Source: Hordeum vulgare subsp. vulgare
Lineage: Eukaryota; Streptophyta; Magnoliopsida; Poales; Poaceae
NCBI RefSeq assembly: GCF_904849725.1
Contig: NC_058519.1
Coordinates: 539,904,316 to 539,968,315 of the forward strand
Reading direction: 5' to 3'
Length of the DNA: 64,000 nt
The notes under the pieces were generated by a model, which had not been told where the DNA came from, made no database searches, and saw only the letters and a list, made by a program, of their open reading frames with translations. Every line of letters begins with the position of its first letter. Within the stretch, counting starts at the first letter, position 1. The position numbers and the translations under genes were made by a program. Shown piece by piece: positions 24,901 through 37,606 of this stretch.

Positions 24901-27276
24901 ATTATAGCAATACAGAAATGTAACTTGCGTCTCAAGAGTAAAAGAATCTAAAAGCGATGGTGATATCTAACAAACCCGAAAAAGGAGCAGATCACTATAG
25001 GCCGAGGTGAAAACAATAGGGCAATGGATGTTACCAGTTATAGCTGCGAAGAAGAGCACATGCTTCCGACTTTGAAATTGAAAGAACAGTTGAAACCCTA
25101 TTTATGTCATCCTCTTGGCGCTGCTTTATACCAGCTTCACTCAATATGCAGTAATTTTGCTGGTGCACAAAACAAGCGAATGGTGATAAGAATAGCAGGG
25201 CATGAAGGTCGAATAAGCATTGAGAAACATTGAGCTGAGAGCGATTTAATTTCACGTCAATATAAATAGTATCACATACAACCTCTTAAGCAACAAATTA
25301 TGATTACTACACAAATTAAAACTATGTGATGACTAGAAGGATCTAATGCATTATTTGAAGGTAGAACAATGCTATTCTGACTCGGCAAACAACCTAACCT
25401 ACTTTTCTAATGCAGCTTTGAAGATTGTTGTCCAAGTTTGGCTCAGATGTAGCTTCTCTGAGAACCCAGTTTATTTAGTTTGCAGGCGTATGTTGGAATA
25501 GCCAATAGATTTTTAGGAAGCCAAAAGCTACACATATACTCCGTCCGGTCCTTTTTTCTCCGCATATAAGATTTATCTGAAGTCAAACATCAACATCTAC
25601 AATAATAAAGATATACAATATGGAAGTTAAATTCATGCCATATCTAATGATATTGATTTCGTATTGTGAATGTTGATATTTTTTTCTATAAACTTGGTCA
25701 AACTTTACAAAGTTTGACTTCAGACAAATCTTATATGCGAGTAAAACGGACCGGAGGGAATATCAATCAAAGCTGATACAGGAAAGCAAGTGAAACTTCT
25801 TCACAATAACTCGGTTGAGTGTGCAAGGTAGGGTTGGGACGGCCTAATGACAGGAATTCTCGATGGTCAGACAGTTGATGGATCAGCAGGCGTCAGTGCC
25901 ACTCATCTATGAATCTATGTACACATGTAGAGTAAAGACAGCAAGTCTCAGCGACTAGTGGTAAAAATGACCAAGGCAGTGGATTGCCTCAAGGGCTGGA
26001 AGCTTGGAAAGGAGGCAGATAAAGGTTTCAGGGGAGGCTGGGAGGGGATAATGACAACTGGAAAGCAATGAGAAGGCCCGTGTTGCTGGGTGAACAAGGA
26101 AGGTAGTGGTATGGAGAGAAGTGGAACAACAAGAAACCACGTAAGGTACTCAAGGTTGCCAGGTAATGAAGCTACCCAAGTTAGGAAGTTCGTTAACTAA
26201 AACAAGAGAGAAACCCAGGGAAAAGAAGTAACTAGCAGATGAACCAGTATATCCTAACGTCATCATCTCCGTTGATGTCCGGCCATAAAGAAATTGCTTT
26301 GGAACTGAGAGGAGCTCCGTTAAATTTTGGCCACGTGGTGTGGTACAGCAGGTCAGCAATTATTTTTGCCATTGTCAAGTTAAGTGCCCCATACTTCAAT
26401 AGGTTTTGGACATGGATATGTGGGATAAAAATGACTAGCATTGTGTAGGCATCCAAAAATTATACAATGTCAAGAATTGCATGGCAGCTCATAACTCTGT
26501 GATTTGGCATTTAATTAGTAGGGTACATGCATACAGCCCTAGAGCCTGCCTTGTTTTAGTCCATCGTGACTTTCTTTTTTCTTATAACATCATGACTTAC
26601 CATTTTCTAGTAAATAAAATTTTATGTGTAAAGTTACAAATTACAACTCAAACAAAACTGTCATCGTAATTCACAATATTGCATCATCTCATTATTTACT
26701 GCATGTATATTTTTATGAATTCAGTATTTACTTGTCTAGGACAAAGTATCGGCAGTCAGGTGGCCAAAATGTATATTATTCGTCAACAATGTTGACTACA
26801 TTATTTATAATCCCGGATTGACCACTGCTCTCACGCAAAAATAAATATTCTTGTGAGGCCCTAGCTTGCACCAACACATACTTTTATTGAGGATGACGGC
26901 CAATGCAAGGGCAAGGCCATTCCCCGAGCCACAGCCCAGTCTACCAGAGAAGGAAGGCCGTAGCAGTAGCATAGGAATAGCAATATCATCGATCGTCTAG
27001 ATTCACTGTCTACAGTTCCCGCATATTCCCGCATCAAAAAGATGGAAGCGCAAGCTACGTGATGCGCCACCCCAAGCACACACCTCATCCCGGGCGGGAA
27101 ACCGAGATCACCTGCTGCCGGAGGGAGAGGAGCTCGGGGGAGTCGTCGGAGTCGTGGTCGGCGAAGTCGTAGTCGGCGTCGCCGTCATCGCTGGCGGCGA
27201 GCCCAGCCTCCCCGCCGCTGTAGAAGTCGTCGTCCGCTGAGTCGTTGGCGTCGTGCATGTCGTCCTCGGAGTCCAT
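18953..27276 (-). CDS. ARI: ARIADNE-type RBR E3 ubiquitin ligase, 15 exons, complete
   Basis: Coding exons on the minus strand: 27112-27276, 25035-25159, 24132-24234, 23386-23476, 22631-22803, 22210-22314, 22048-22136, 21131-21238, 20952-21042, 20782-20871, 20114-20161, 19937-20008, 19752-19851, 19547-19673, 18953-19235. Every intron has GT/AG ends and every junction keeps frame, giving 589 codons plus stop. The protein has an acidic N-terminus, a UBA-like region (about 56-100), RING1 (C134, C137, C151, H153, C156, C159, C174, C179), IBR (C223, C228, C245, C247, C252, C255, H260, C265) and RING2 (C292, C295, C305, C310, C314, C319, C322). The predicted catalytic cysteine is C305 in NQGCMH, with H307 beside it. 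The helical Ariadne domain follows (about 345-510), then a Ser/Lys-rich linker and a RanBP2-type finger (W565, C567, C570, C581, C584). RBR ligases take ubiquitin from an E2 onto this cysteine before passing it to substrate; the substrate here is unknown. The start codon has a strong GCGGCGATGG context. The C-terminal finger suggests the plant ARI5/7/8-like group. No damage is seen. Confidence 0.95.
21310..21564. mobile_element. Stowaway MITE in intron 7 of the ARIADNE gene
   Basis: Ends CTCCCTCTGTTCCATAATGT and ACATTATGGAATGGAGGGAG are inverted repeats flanked by TA (21308-21309 and 21565-21566). It is 255 bp. Inverted similarity extends well inwards (ttttttgaaaagtcaga against tgacttttcaaaaaat). 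Confidence 0.93.
23837..23929. mobile_element. Stowaway MITE in intron 3 of the ARIADNE gene
   Basis: CTCCCTCCATCCCAAAATAA and its near-complement TTATTTTAGGACGGAGGGAG bound a 93-bp fold-back unit, flanked by TA on both sides (23835-23836 and 23930-23931). Confidence 0.93.
25539..25760. mobile_element. Stowaway MITE in intron 1 of the ARIADNE gene
   Basis: CTCCGTCCGGTCC at the left and GGACCGGAGGGAA at the right are imperfect inverted repeats with TA flanks (25537-25538 and 25761-25762). Inner inverted arms include agatttatctgaagtcaaac and gtttgacttcagacaaatct. It is 222 bp. Confidence 0.88.
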
Positions 27277-27560
27277 CGCCGCCCCGCCGCCGCCAGCGCT
27301 CGCCTCCGCTCGCCGCCGGAGCCTCAGGAGCAGCGCGGATCGGGCGGATCGGAGCGGCGCCCACCACGAGGAGGGAGCAATCGGGCCCGGGGCGCGGGGG
27401 CGCGGCGGCGCCCGCGCGGGTTCGAGGCAGAGGCGGGAAGGGAGAGGAGGATGCGCCGGTGTCGGGAGGGCGGGGGGAGTGGGGCGGAATGGGGAGGACG
27501 GATTGGTGGAAATGGTGGGTCGGGTGGATTCGGCTGCTGCCTACAGAGGAGAATAGCTGG
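27277..27560 (-). promoter_or_regulatory. GC-rich 5' UTR and core promoter of the ARIADNE gene
   Basis: The sequence directly upstream of the ATG at 27276 is strongly GC-rich (CGG/CCG repeats) and contains no obvious TATA box. This is usual for housekeeping plant genes. The transcription start cannot be fixed. The ORFs on both strands here are compositional. Confidence 0.5.
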
Positions 27561-28877
27561 GAGGAATGCAAGCTTTTCCTCTCGTTTTCTTACTCCTTTC
27601 TCCCCCACTTTGCTTTCAGTTGTTTATCCCTTATTATCACTCGTCCTTGTGCGCGTAGTGTTTTTCTTACAGTTCTTTCTCTCTCAGCTGTCCGTCGGAT
27701 TTTCTATTAATGCCTTATCAGAACCGGGCGGGTAAAATCTGAGGCCATGAGCCAAATTCTAAAATGAGGCCTATTTTTCTTTTTTAAAATTATAATTAAC
27801 CAAATAGTAGCTCATTTATGAGATTGAATGACATCCTCTATTTTTTGTTTATTCTTATGCTGTTTTCTAGTAACCAAATTCATATTCTCTGAAGAAAAAT
27901 TTAAAGGTCAAAACTTTTATCTTGAAAACACAAACATCCCAATTAACACGTATGTATATAAATGATGAAAAGAACAAATTTAGAAGGATACATATCAAAA
28001 AGTTAGCAGCAAACTATTTGTATAACTCAGACTAAGAAACTCACGGGCTGAATCTTGGCCTCGTCAAACGGTTCCTTAGCCACACACCACCATGTCGAGA
28101 TCAATGACGATCGCATGGACAAAGACGATGCACCCTTGATTAGTCTTATTACGAGGATTGTGAAAAGAAAGTGGCAACGATCTACCACCTGTCCTCGAAG
28201 ATTAAGTGATTTTGATTAGTTGACTAAAAGATTGATTTGATTAAGTCAACATAGTACGAACATGGTCGTGTGCCTGCCCTACTCAGCTGTTGGATGTTGT
28301 TGTCGTTCCTTCGTGCATCCGAGGTCTTATGTGCCGATGATGGCGGCCACTATCCATCTATTGCATCATCGGACTGCAACTGTCGGTAGTCTACTATGAT
28401 GTTATGGTTAGTATTATAGATCGGGATTCCCGCTCGTGCGCTCACGTCTTTCTTTTTACATCCTTGGGTCTTGGTAATCCATGGTGTGCATGATCCATAT
28501 TCTCATTAGCCTATGGGGAATCATGGGAGCACCAAAAAAGTACTAGGGATCAAGGAATTTGGATCTTGTCCTTCGCTAATTGTGTGGCACGCTGGTGTGT
28601 GCGGCCTTACTATTTTTCGAGGACAACATAAATTGGGAAAAAGGTATGAGAGAAGTCAAAAATACCAGGGAAACAAGGTGTCACATACACAAGCCTCTCA
28701 TTTTTACATGGGCGGGGACCCTATGCGGGCAGCACCGGCTGCACATGCCATGGCCCGGGCTTGTGCCTTATAGATGACTCATTTCATGATGAGGCGAATG
28801 AGAGGGTGAAACTTGTGTGTAACATTAAATTTGCTACTACTATTTGTGTTAGAAAGAATGATGTTGGCTCAGACCTA
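27561..28877. other. Intergenic region upstream of the ARIADNE gene
   Basis: Nothing recognisable: no LTR ends, terminal repeats or conserved ORF. The stretch 27561-27730 may include distal promoter of the ARIADNE gene. Confidence 0.4.
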
Positions 28878-28930
28878 CTACCTCCGTACAATAATATTTG
28901 AACTGCAAAAACATCTTACATTAATGTACA
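28878..28930. mobile_element. MITE remnant at the edge of an LTR
   Basis: ctacctccgtacaataatat resembles one end of a Stowaway MITE (CTCCCTCCGTAC...). The sequence is cut short where the LTR at 28931 begins. Low confidence because only one end is present. Confidence 0.35.
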
Positions 28931-30454
28931 TGATGACTCATAAGTATATGAGATTAATCGTAGTCCTTTCGATAAGTAAGAGTGTCGAACCCAACGAGGA
29001 GCGGAAGGAAATGACAAGCGGTTTTCAGCAAGGTAATTTTTGCAAGCACTAAAATAGCGGTAACAAGTTGTTCGATAGCAAGATAATTCTAACAAGTAAC
29101 GAGTAGCCATAGTAACAATAAGTGCAACAAGGTAGCCCAATCCTTTTGTGACAAAGGACAGGTCGGAACGGTTTCTTATAATAGGCAAAGCATACTTGGG
29201 GGCACACGGAATTTCATCTAGTCACTTCCGTCATGTCGGGTTAATTCGTGTTCGGTACTTTAATAATTTGATATGTGGGTGGAGAAGGTGCTTGGGTGAT
29301 GTTCTTACTTGAACAAGCCTCCCACTTATGATTAACACTCCCGCAAGCATTTGTAACTACGAGAAAAGTATTAAGAATAAATTATAACCATAGCACTAAA
29401 CATAGGATCTAAATCAGCCCCTTACGAAATAGCGCATAAACTAGGGTTTAAGTTTCTATCACTCCCGCAAACCCATCATCTAATAACTACTCCACAATGC
29501 ATTCTCTTAGGCCCAAATATGGTGAAGTGTTATGTAGTCGACGTTCACATAACACCACTAAGGGAATCACAACGTTCATATCATCAGAATATCGAACGAA
29601 TATCAACTTCACATGACTACTTGCAACATGACTTCTCCCGTGGCCATAAGAACAAAAATAACTACTCACAAGTGATAAACATGCTCATGATCAGAGAGGT
29701 ATTACATATCATATTGGATATGAACACAGGATCTTCCACCAAATAAACCACAAAGCATCAACATAAGATGTAATCAACACTACTAGTCACCCCACCGGTA
29801 CCAATGTGAGGTTCCCGTACAAGATTGAGCACAAGAAATGAACTAGGGTTTTGGGAGGAGATGGTGTTGTTTGAATATGTTGATGAAGATTGACCTCCCC
29901 AAGATGAGAGGGTTGTTGGTGATGATGGCATTGATTTCCCCCTCGGGGGGGGGGGGGGGGGTCCTCCGGCCGAATTGCTCCGCCGGATGGCAAAAGTGCT
30001 TCTACCCAAGTTTCGCCCCGAGATGGCGGTGCTCCGTCCCCAAAGGCCTCTCCTTATTTCCTTTTTCAGGTCAAAGGTGAATATATACCATAAGATGGTC
30101 GCCCGAAGTGGTCTAGGTGGGCCACTACCCACCAGGCCACGCCGGTGGGACTGGCGCGCACTGGTCCCTAATGGCCACCTGGCAGACCCCCTCTCGTACT
30201 TCTTTCCTCCAACATTTATTTTTTATTCCATAAAAATTACTCATGAATTTTCAGCCCATTTGCACATGTGCAAAATAGGTATCTCTGACGTAGCTTTTTC
30301 ACGTCCAAAATTCCATCTGCCAGCATTCCCCCTCTTAGTGTAAACCTTGCATATTATGAGAGAAAAGACATTAGAATTACTCCATAAAAATGGTATAATG
30401 CATAAAAACACTATAAATAACAGTAGAAAAACATGATGCAAAATGGACGTATCA
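28931..30454 (-). repeat. 3' LTR of a gypsy element, TGATACGTCC family
   Basis: On the minus strand it starts TGATACGTCCATTTTGCATC and ends ...TGAGTCATCA, about 1.52 kb. It is the inverted counterpart of the LTR at 35985-37500. A polypurine-like AGCTCGGGGGAGT precedes it on the minus strand, and no primer-binding site follows it, so it is a 3' LTR. A run of 17 G lies at 29945-29961. Confidence 0.85.
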
Positions 30455-32669
30455 ACTCCCCCGAGCTTAGACCTCGCTTGTCCTCAAGCTGAAGCCGATA
30501 GCAAAAATCTTGACCACATGCTTTGAGAGAGAGGTGTCGATAAAAACAAAATACGGACATAGTAGCATCATGCTCATTATTATAACAATAAATAAAACTT
30601 TGTAAAATACTTCATCACACCATTTTCATCATATAACTTTCATCATAAAAACTTCTCATAAACAAGTAACGATTCATCACAACATCGAAGTATGAAGCAT
30701 AAACTCTATTGAAAATTAACAAACTATGTTTTCAGTTAACTTTGTAACATAATTCATCACATTTTCAAGAAGGGTCACATATCATAGCTTTTAAGCAAGT
30801 CTACATACTCAACCATCATTTAGTCTCATATGATTGCTAACACTCATCGCATACATATGAGCAAAAGGTTTCAACTAGGCACATAGAAAGATACGGGCTT
30901 AAAATGTCGCCAGCTCTCGCAAGAATTGTATGGGAGTCGTCCTCGGGGGGACTTCTCGAATGACCCCCAGTGTATTCACCTCAAGGGTGATGTCAACAAT
31001 AATAACTCATGACCACCAACATTCAACTGGATATATATGTCTAGATCTTTCCCCACCACATGATGCTTGCAAAAGAGAAAATAAAAAGGAGTAGAGAAGA
31101 ATACTTTGACTCTTGCACAAAACTAAATACATAAAAATCAAAGATAGGCCCTTCGCAAAGGGAAGCACAGGTTGTCATGTGCTTTTTGGTTGTATGCCAA
31201 ATCCCTTAGTGCAAATAAACGTTACGTTATATTGACCCTTATGAAGGCAGCCATTATTATGCGGTTTATTGCTTTAATTATTGCCATCACAAGTTCGTAC
31301 AACACTTAATTTCCCTTACACTAAATGATCGAACATGTTTAGAAGCAAATTTTATTGCCTTTTGCACCGATGACAACTTACTTGAAGGATCTTAATCAAT
31401 CCATAGGTAGGTATGGTGGACTCTTAAAACATGAATTTGGGTTTAAGGTTTTGGATGCACAAGTAGTATCTCTACTTAGTGCAGAGTTTTGTCTAGCAAA
31501 GATATTATGCAAGCACCAGTTGTTAGAGGATCTATAACAATATAACTTCTATGTGAATGTGAACAAACATAAATCATTGCGTTGTCTTCCATGTCCGACG
31601 GCAATAGTTTTGGCATATTATAATTAATGGGGGCTCACAATCATAAAAGCTGTCAAGGATAGTATATTTGCATGTAAATATTCTCTTTCCTTATTAATTC
31701 TTTGATGTGTTGCATCACCGACCAATGCTATGTTTATCAACCTTCAACAAATTTTACCACTTATACTTTTCCTTGTGTGATGTCACTACTTACTATAAGA
31801 TTAGCATATGATCTTTTTCATTATTTTCTTTTATTTTGATTGCAACAAGAAAGTAAAGAAGCAAAAACTCAAATTAAACTTTATTATATAACTCTCGCTT
31901 GATTACATAGATAGATAGATCACGAAACTAGCACTCAAAAGATGGATCGAACTAAACTTTTATTTGACTAAATCACAAAATAACTAAAGATCGAACTAAG
32001 ATGGATAAAGATAATAAGAGTGATGGTGATACAATAATGGGGCACCTCCCCCAAGCTTGGCACAAGCCAAGGGGAGTGCCCATGTCCGCGTACTCAAGTC
32101 TCCTTCTTTAGCGGTGAAGGTGAAGGTGGTGTAGTAGTGTCACAATGTAGCCTCAAGAGGTTCTTGAGTTGTTGAATAATGCTCCGGAGGCCGATGATTT
32201 GGTCCTTTAACAAAATATTTTCACGAGTAAGATACTTATTCTGAACAAGGATCATTTCAAAGGCTCTAAAGGCTTCGATTTCAGTAGGGTGAGATGCTTA
32301 TAGTAGGGTTGGAGGTAATCTTCTCCCCCCTCTTCCTTTGTCGGCATGGCTTGTCCCTCTTCTCGAGCTTGACCCCCCTTGACTTCCTCACCCTTGTTCT
32401 CCTTGGTGGCTTCGACTGGTTCCTCCTTCTTTAGTTCCATCTTCATTAGCCAAGCATCCTCTTCTACATGGTTGGAGGGAGAAGACATGATGCCCGGCTT
32501 GATAGTTCTGACAGAAAAACATCACGAAACAAGACCAGAGGGTTTCTCCGTGGTACTGGGGTCAAACCATCGGGAGATATATATAAAGATTTTTATACAA
32601 GGAAATACTTGTCCAACAAGAAAACGGAGCGAGGAAGGTACCCGAGGGGCCCACTACCCACCACGGCGC
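30455..32669 (-). mobile_element. Internal region of the TGATACGTCC element, partial
   Basis: This minus-strand internal sequence upstream of the 3' LTR has no reverse transcriptase or integrase. A polypurine-like AAGCTTGGGGGAG lies internally at 32047-32059, similar to the tract next to the LTRs. The segment around 31406-31500 resembles 35065-35165 of the neighbouring element. The sequence is interrupted at 32670 by the end of another LTR. Confidence 0.6.
32252..32488 (-). pseudogene. Short retroelement ORF fragment (Lys/Glu-rich)
   Basis: A 78-codon open frame starts MSSPSNHVEEDAWLMKMELK and continues Lys/Glu-rich. It lies inside the internal region of the TGATACGTCC element. I recognise no domain. 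It is likely a leftover of an accessory retroelement ORF. Confidence 0.4.
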
Positions 32670-34065
32670 TGATAACCCACAAGTATAGGGGATCACAGTA
32701 ATTTTCGAGGGTAGAGTATTCAACCCAAATGTATTGATTTGACACAAGGGGAGCCGAAGAATATTCTCGAGTATTAGCAGCTGAGTTGTCAATTCAATCA
32801 CACCTGAAAGACTTAATATCTGTAGTAAAGTATTTAGTAGCAAAGTAGTGTGGAAGTAACTCTAACGATGGCAAACGTAACAGTAGCAATTTTGTAGTGA
32901 TCGTAACAATTACAACGGAAAAGTAACTTAGCAAAGACCAATATGTGGAAAGCTCGTAGGCAATGGATTAGTGATGGATAATTATGTCAGATGGAATTCA
33001 TCATGCAATAGTCATAACACAGGGTGATACAAAACTAGCTCCAATTCATCAATGTAATGTAGGCATGTATTCCATATATAGTCATACGTGCTTATGGAAA
33101 AGAACTTGCATGACATCTTTTGTCCTACCCTCCCGTGGCAGCGGGGTCCTAATGGAAACTAAGGGATATTGAGGCATCCTTTTAATAGAGAACCGGACCA
33201 AAGCATTAGCATTTAGTGAATACATGAACTCCTCAAACTACGGTAATCACCGAAAAGAATCCCAGTTATTGTCACCGTGGGCGATGCGGATCATAACTCG
33301 TAATAGGTGTCTATAACTTGCAAGATAGGATCAACAACACATATATATTCATGAAAACATAATAGGTTTAGATCTGAAATCATGGCACTCGGGCCCTAGT
33401 GACAAGCATTAAGCATAGCAAAGTCATAGCAACATCAATCTCAGAACATAATTGATACTAGGTATCAAACCCTAACAAAACTAACTCGATTACATGATAG
33501 ATCTCATCCAACCCATCACCGTCCAACAAGTCCACGATGGAATTACTCACGAACGATGGAGAGCATCATGAAATTGGTGATGAAGGATGGTTGGTGATGA
33601 CGACGACGTCAATTTCCCCTCTCTAGAGCCCAAATCAGACTCCAGATCTGCCCTCGTGAGGAAAAACAAGAGGTGGCGGCGGCTCCGTATCGTAAAACGC
33701 GATGAACTCTTATCTCTGATTTTTTATCCTCGGATAGGAATATATAGGAGTGAAAACGAGGTCAGTGGAGCTACAGGGGCCCCACAAGCGAGGGACGCGG
33801 CCTAGGGGGGTCACGCCCTGCAGGCTTGTGGCCAGGGGGTGGCCCCTCTCCGGTAGATTCTTTCGCCGGTATTTTTTATTATTTCCAGAAATATACTCCG
33901 TAAATTTTCAGGTCAATCCGAGAACTTTTATTTCTGCACAAAAAACACCAAGGCAATTCTGCTGAAAACAACGTCATTCCGGGTTAGTTCCATTTAAATC
34001 ATGAAATTAGAGTCCAAAACAAGGGCAAAAGAGTTTGGAAAAGTAGATACGCTGGAGACGTATCA
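32670..34065 (-). repeat. 3' LTR of a second gypsy element
   Basis: On the minus strand it starts TGATACGTCTCCAGCGTATC and ends ...CTTGTGGGTTATCA, about 1.4 kb. A clear polypurine tract, AAGCTTGGGGGAGT, abuts it on the minus strand (34066-34079). No primer site follows, so it is a 3' LTR. It is the same family as the plus-strand LTR at 13746-15117. Confidence 0.85.
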
Positions 34066-35984
34066 ACTCCCCCAAGCTTAAACCTTTCCTTGTCCTCAAG
34101 TAATTGAGTTCATAAACTGAAAGTGATAAAGAAAAACTTTTACAAACTCAGTTTGATCTTGTTGTTGTAAATATGTCTAACTTATGTTCAGATTTTCAGC
34201 TCAGATTATAGACTAGCCACATTCACAATAATATTTAGGTCTCATATTTACTTATATCAATGGCATAATCAACTAGCGAGCAATAATAATAAGTCTTGGA
34301 TGACAACACTTTCATCAAAACAATCATAATATAATATGATAAATTGGTCTCTCGCTAGCCCTTTCTGAGACCGCAAAACATAAATGTAGAGCACCTCCAA
34401 AGGACAAGGACTGACTAGACATTGTAATTCATGGTAAAATAGATCCAGTCACACTCATACTTAATATCAATTAATAGAAACGCATACAAATGACGGGGGT
34501 GCTCTCTAACTGGTGCCTTTTTATAAGAAGAGGATGACTCAACAGTAAAATAAAATAGATAGGCCCTTCGCAGAGGGAAGCATTGATTTGGAGAGGTGCG
34601 AGAGCTCGAGCTTTTAAAACAGAGATGAATCAAAATTTTGGTGGTATGCTTTCATTGTCAACGTAACAACTAAGAGTTATCAATATCTTCCATGCTAAAT
34701 ACATTATAGGCGGTTCCCAAACAGAATAGTAAAGTTTTTACTCCCCCTCCACCAATCAATCACATTCCACGACGGGCCGCATCCATGGGTACCGTCCATA
34801 CAAACAACAATCCTGGGGGAGTTTTGTTTCATTAAGTTTGATTTGACTTTTGAGCATGGAACTGGGCACCCGATTATGAGACACTTTCTCATGAATGATA
34901 GTGAATCAACACATATCTTGAGGATAACCCAGCTAGCATGGAAGATACTGATAGCCCCTAGTCACCACATGAGCGATTCACGCATACAAAATAGAATATT
35001 TATTTGAAGGTTTAGAGTATGGCACATGCAAATTTACTCAGGACGGCAGATAAATACCGCATTTAGGTAGGTATGGTGGACTCATATGGAAAAACTTTGT
35101 GTTTATGGAAATGGATGCACAAGCAGTATTCCCGCTTAGTACAGGTGGGGGCTAGCAAAGGACTGGGAAGCGACCAACTAGAGAGCGACAACAGTCATAA
35201 ACATGCTTTGAGGTTAACCAACATTGAATTCAAGCATGAGTAGGATATAAATCACCATGCACATAAACACCGTGGAGGCTATGTTGGTTTTGTTTCAACT
35301 ACATGCGTGAACATGTGCCAAGTCAAACCGCTCGAATCATTCGGAGGAGGATACCATTCTATCATACTACATCACAACCATTTTAATATGCATGTTGGCA
35401 CTCAAGACAAATCATTATTCACTCCTAGCTGATTAAGCATGGCATAAGTAACTATAATCTCTAATTGTCATTGCAAACATATTGAATTCATAATGAGCTG
35501 AGTTTAGAACGATGAGCTAATCATATTTACAAAAACAAAATAGGTCGAGTTCATACCAGCTTTTCTCCATCTCCGTCACTTCATCATATATCGTCATTGT
35601 TGCCTTAATCATGCACGACCGAACGGTGTGAAAAATAATAATAAGAGTGTTCGTGCATTGGACTAAGCTGGAATCTGCAAACGATAACTCAAAGGAGAAG
35701 ACATGGTAGTATGGGCTCTCTCGTAGATAAACGATAATGAATATGAGAGCCACTCACCATATCATCGTGGTCTTCTCCTTACAACCCAAAGAAGAAATAA
35801 AAACTATTTACACAAGAGAGCCCACAACAAGCAAAAGAAGAATGAAAATCTTTTTGGGTTTTCTTTTAACACTACAACTAAACAAAGTAGAAGATAAAGC
35901 TAGAACTAATTTTTTGGGTTTTCACAAGGTTAATGAAACACACAAGAAGAAAACAAAAAGAAGAAATAAACTACCATGGATGGT
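34066..35984 (-). mobile_element. Internal region of the second gypsy element, cut by the Athila element
   Basis: Non-coding internal sequence upstream of the LTR at 32670-34065. It shares blocks with 30455-32250, for example ggtaggtatggtggactc and tggatgcacaag. The plus-strand LTR at 35985 interrupts it. No domain-bearing ORF was found. Confidence 0.6.
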
Positions 35985-37500
35985 TAATACGTCCATTTTG
36001 CATCATGTTTTCCAATGGTTATTCATGTTGTTTTATTGTATAATAATGCTATTTGGAGTAATTGTAATGCCTTTTCTCTCATAATATGCAAGGTATACAG
36101 AAAGGGGGAGAATTCTGGCAGCTGGAAATCTGGACTTGAAAAAGCTACGTCAGGCTACCTATTCTGCACAGCTCCAAATGAGCTGAAACTTTACGAGGAA
36201 TTGTTATGGAATATTTGAGGAATATTGGAGAAAATAAGTACCTGAGGGGGCCACCAGGTGGGCACAACCCACCTGGGTGAGCCAGGGAGCCCAGACGCGC
36301 CCGGTGGGTTGTGCTCACCGAGGCCCACCTCCGGTGCCCCTCTTCTGGTATATAAGTCATTTTGACCTAGAAAAAAGCAGGAGAGGACTTTCGGGACGAA
36401 GCGCCACCGTCTTGAGGCAGAACTTGGGTAGGAGCAGTTTTGCCCTCCGGCGGAGCGATTCCGTCGGGGGAACTTCCCTCCCGGAGGGGGAAATCATCGT
36501 CATCATCATCACCAACAACTCTCCCATCTTGGGAAGGGCTATCTTCATCAACATCTTCAACAACACCAACTCCTCTCAAACCCTAGTTCATCTCTTGTGT
36601 TCAATCTTTGTATCGGAACTATAGATTGGTGCTTGTGGGTGACTAGTAGTGTTGATTACATCTTGTAGTTGATTACTATATGGTTTATTTGGTGGATATT
36701 ATATGCTCAGATCCATTATGCTATTTAATACCCCTCTGATATTGAGCATGATTATCATTTGTGAGTAGTTACTTTTGTTCTTGAGGTCACGAGAGAAATC
36801 ATGTTGTAAGTAATCATGTGAACTCGATATGTGTTTGATATTTTGATGATATGTATGTTGTGATTCCCTTAGTGGTGTAATGTGAACGTCGACTACATGA
36901 CACTTCGCCATATTTGGGCCTAAGGGAATGCATTGTGGAGTAGTTATTAGATGATGGGTTGCGAGATTGACAGAAGCTTAAACCCTAGTTTATGCGCTAT
37001 TCCGTAAGGGTCTGATTGGATCCAAAAGTTTAATGCTATGGTTAGAATTTATTCTTAATACTTTTCTCGTAGTTGCGGATGTTTGCGAGGGGGTTAATCA
37101 TAAGTAGTAGGTTTGTTAAAGTAAGAACAACACCTAAGCACCGGTCCACCCACATACCAAATTATCAAAGTAGCGAACACAAATTAATCCAACATGATGA
37201 AAGTGACTAGATGAAATTCCCGTGTATCCTCAAGAACACTTTGCTTATCATAAGAGACCGTTTTGGCCTGTCCTTTGCCTCAAAAGGATTGGGCTACGTT
37301 GCTACACTTTTGTTACTACTATCGTTACTTGCTCATTACAAATTATCTTGCTATCAAACTACTCCGCTACTTCCAATTTTAGCACTTGCAGACATTACCT
37401 TGCTGAAAACCACTTGTCATGTCCTTCTGCTCCTCGTTGGCTTCGACACTCTTACTTACCGAAAAGGCTACAATTGACCCCATATACTTGTGGTTCATCA
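35985..37500 (+). repeat. 5' LTR of the Athila-lineage element
   Basis: It begins TAATACGTCCATTTTGCATC (the family consensus starts TGATACG) and ends ...CTTGTGGTTCATCA, 1516 bp. The G-to-A change at the second base alters the terminal TG. Confidence 0.85.
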
Positions 37501-37511
37501 AGGATATTTTT

Positions 37512-37529
37512 TGGCGTCATTGCCGGGGA
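37512..37529 (+). other. Primer-binding site, tRNA-Asp type
   Basis: TGGCGTCATTGCCGGGGA differs at two positions from TGGCGCCGTTGCCGGGGA, the complement of the plant tRNA-Asp 3' end. It lies 11 bases after the LTR. Confidence 0.85.
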
Positions 37530-37606
37530 GTGAAGCGCTCTTGGTAAGTGGAAATTGGTAAGGAAACTTTATTACTACGTGCTGAAATTTATTGTCACTT
37601 GCTACT

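Noticed and set aside
27185..27735. ORFs up to 160 codons overlapping exon 1 of the ARIADNE gene
   Set aside because: GC-rich shadows of exon 1 and the 5' UTR. Exon 1 is fixed by frame, splice site and a strong start context.
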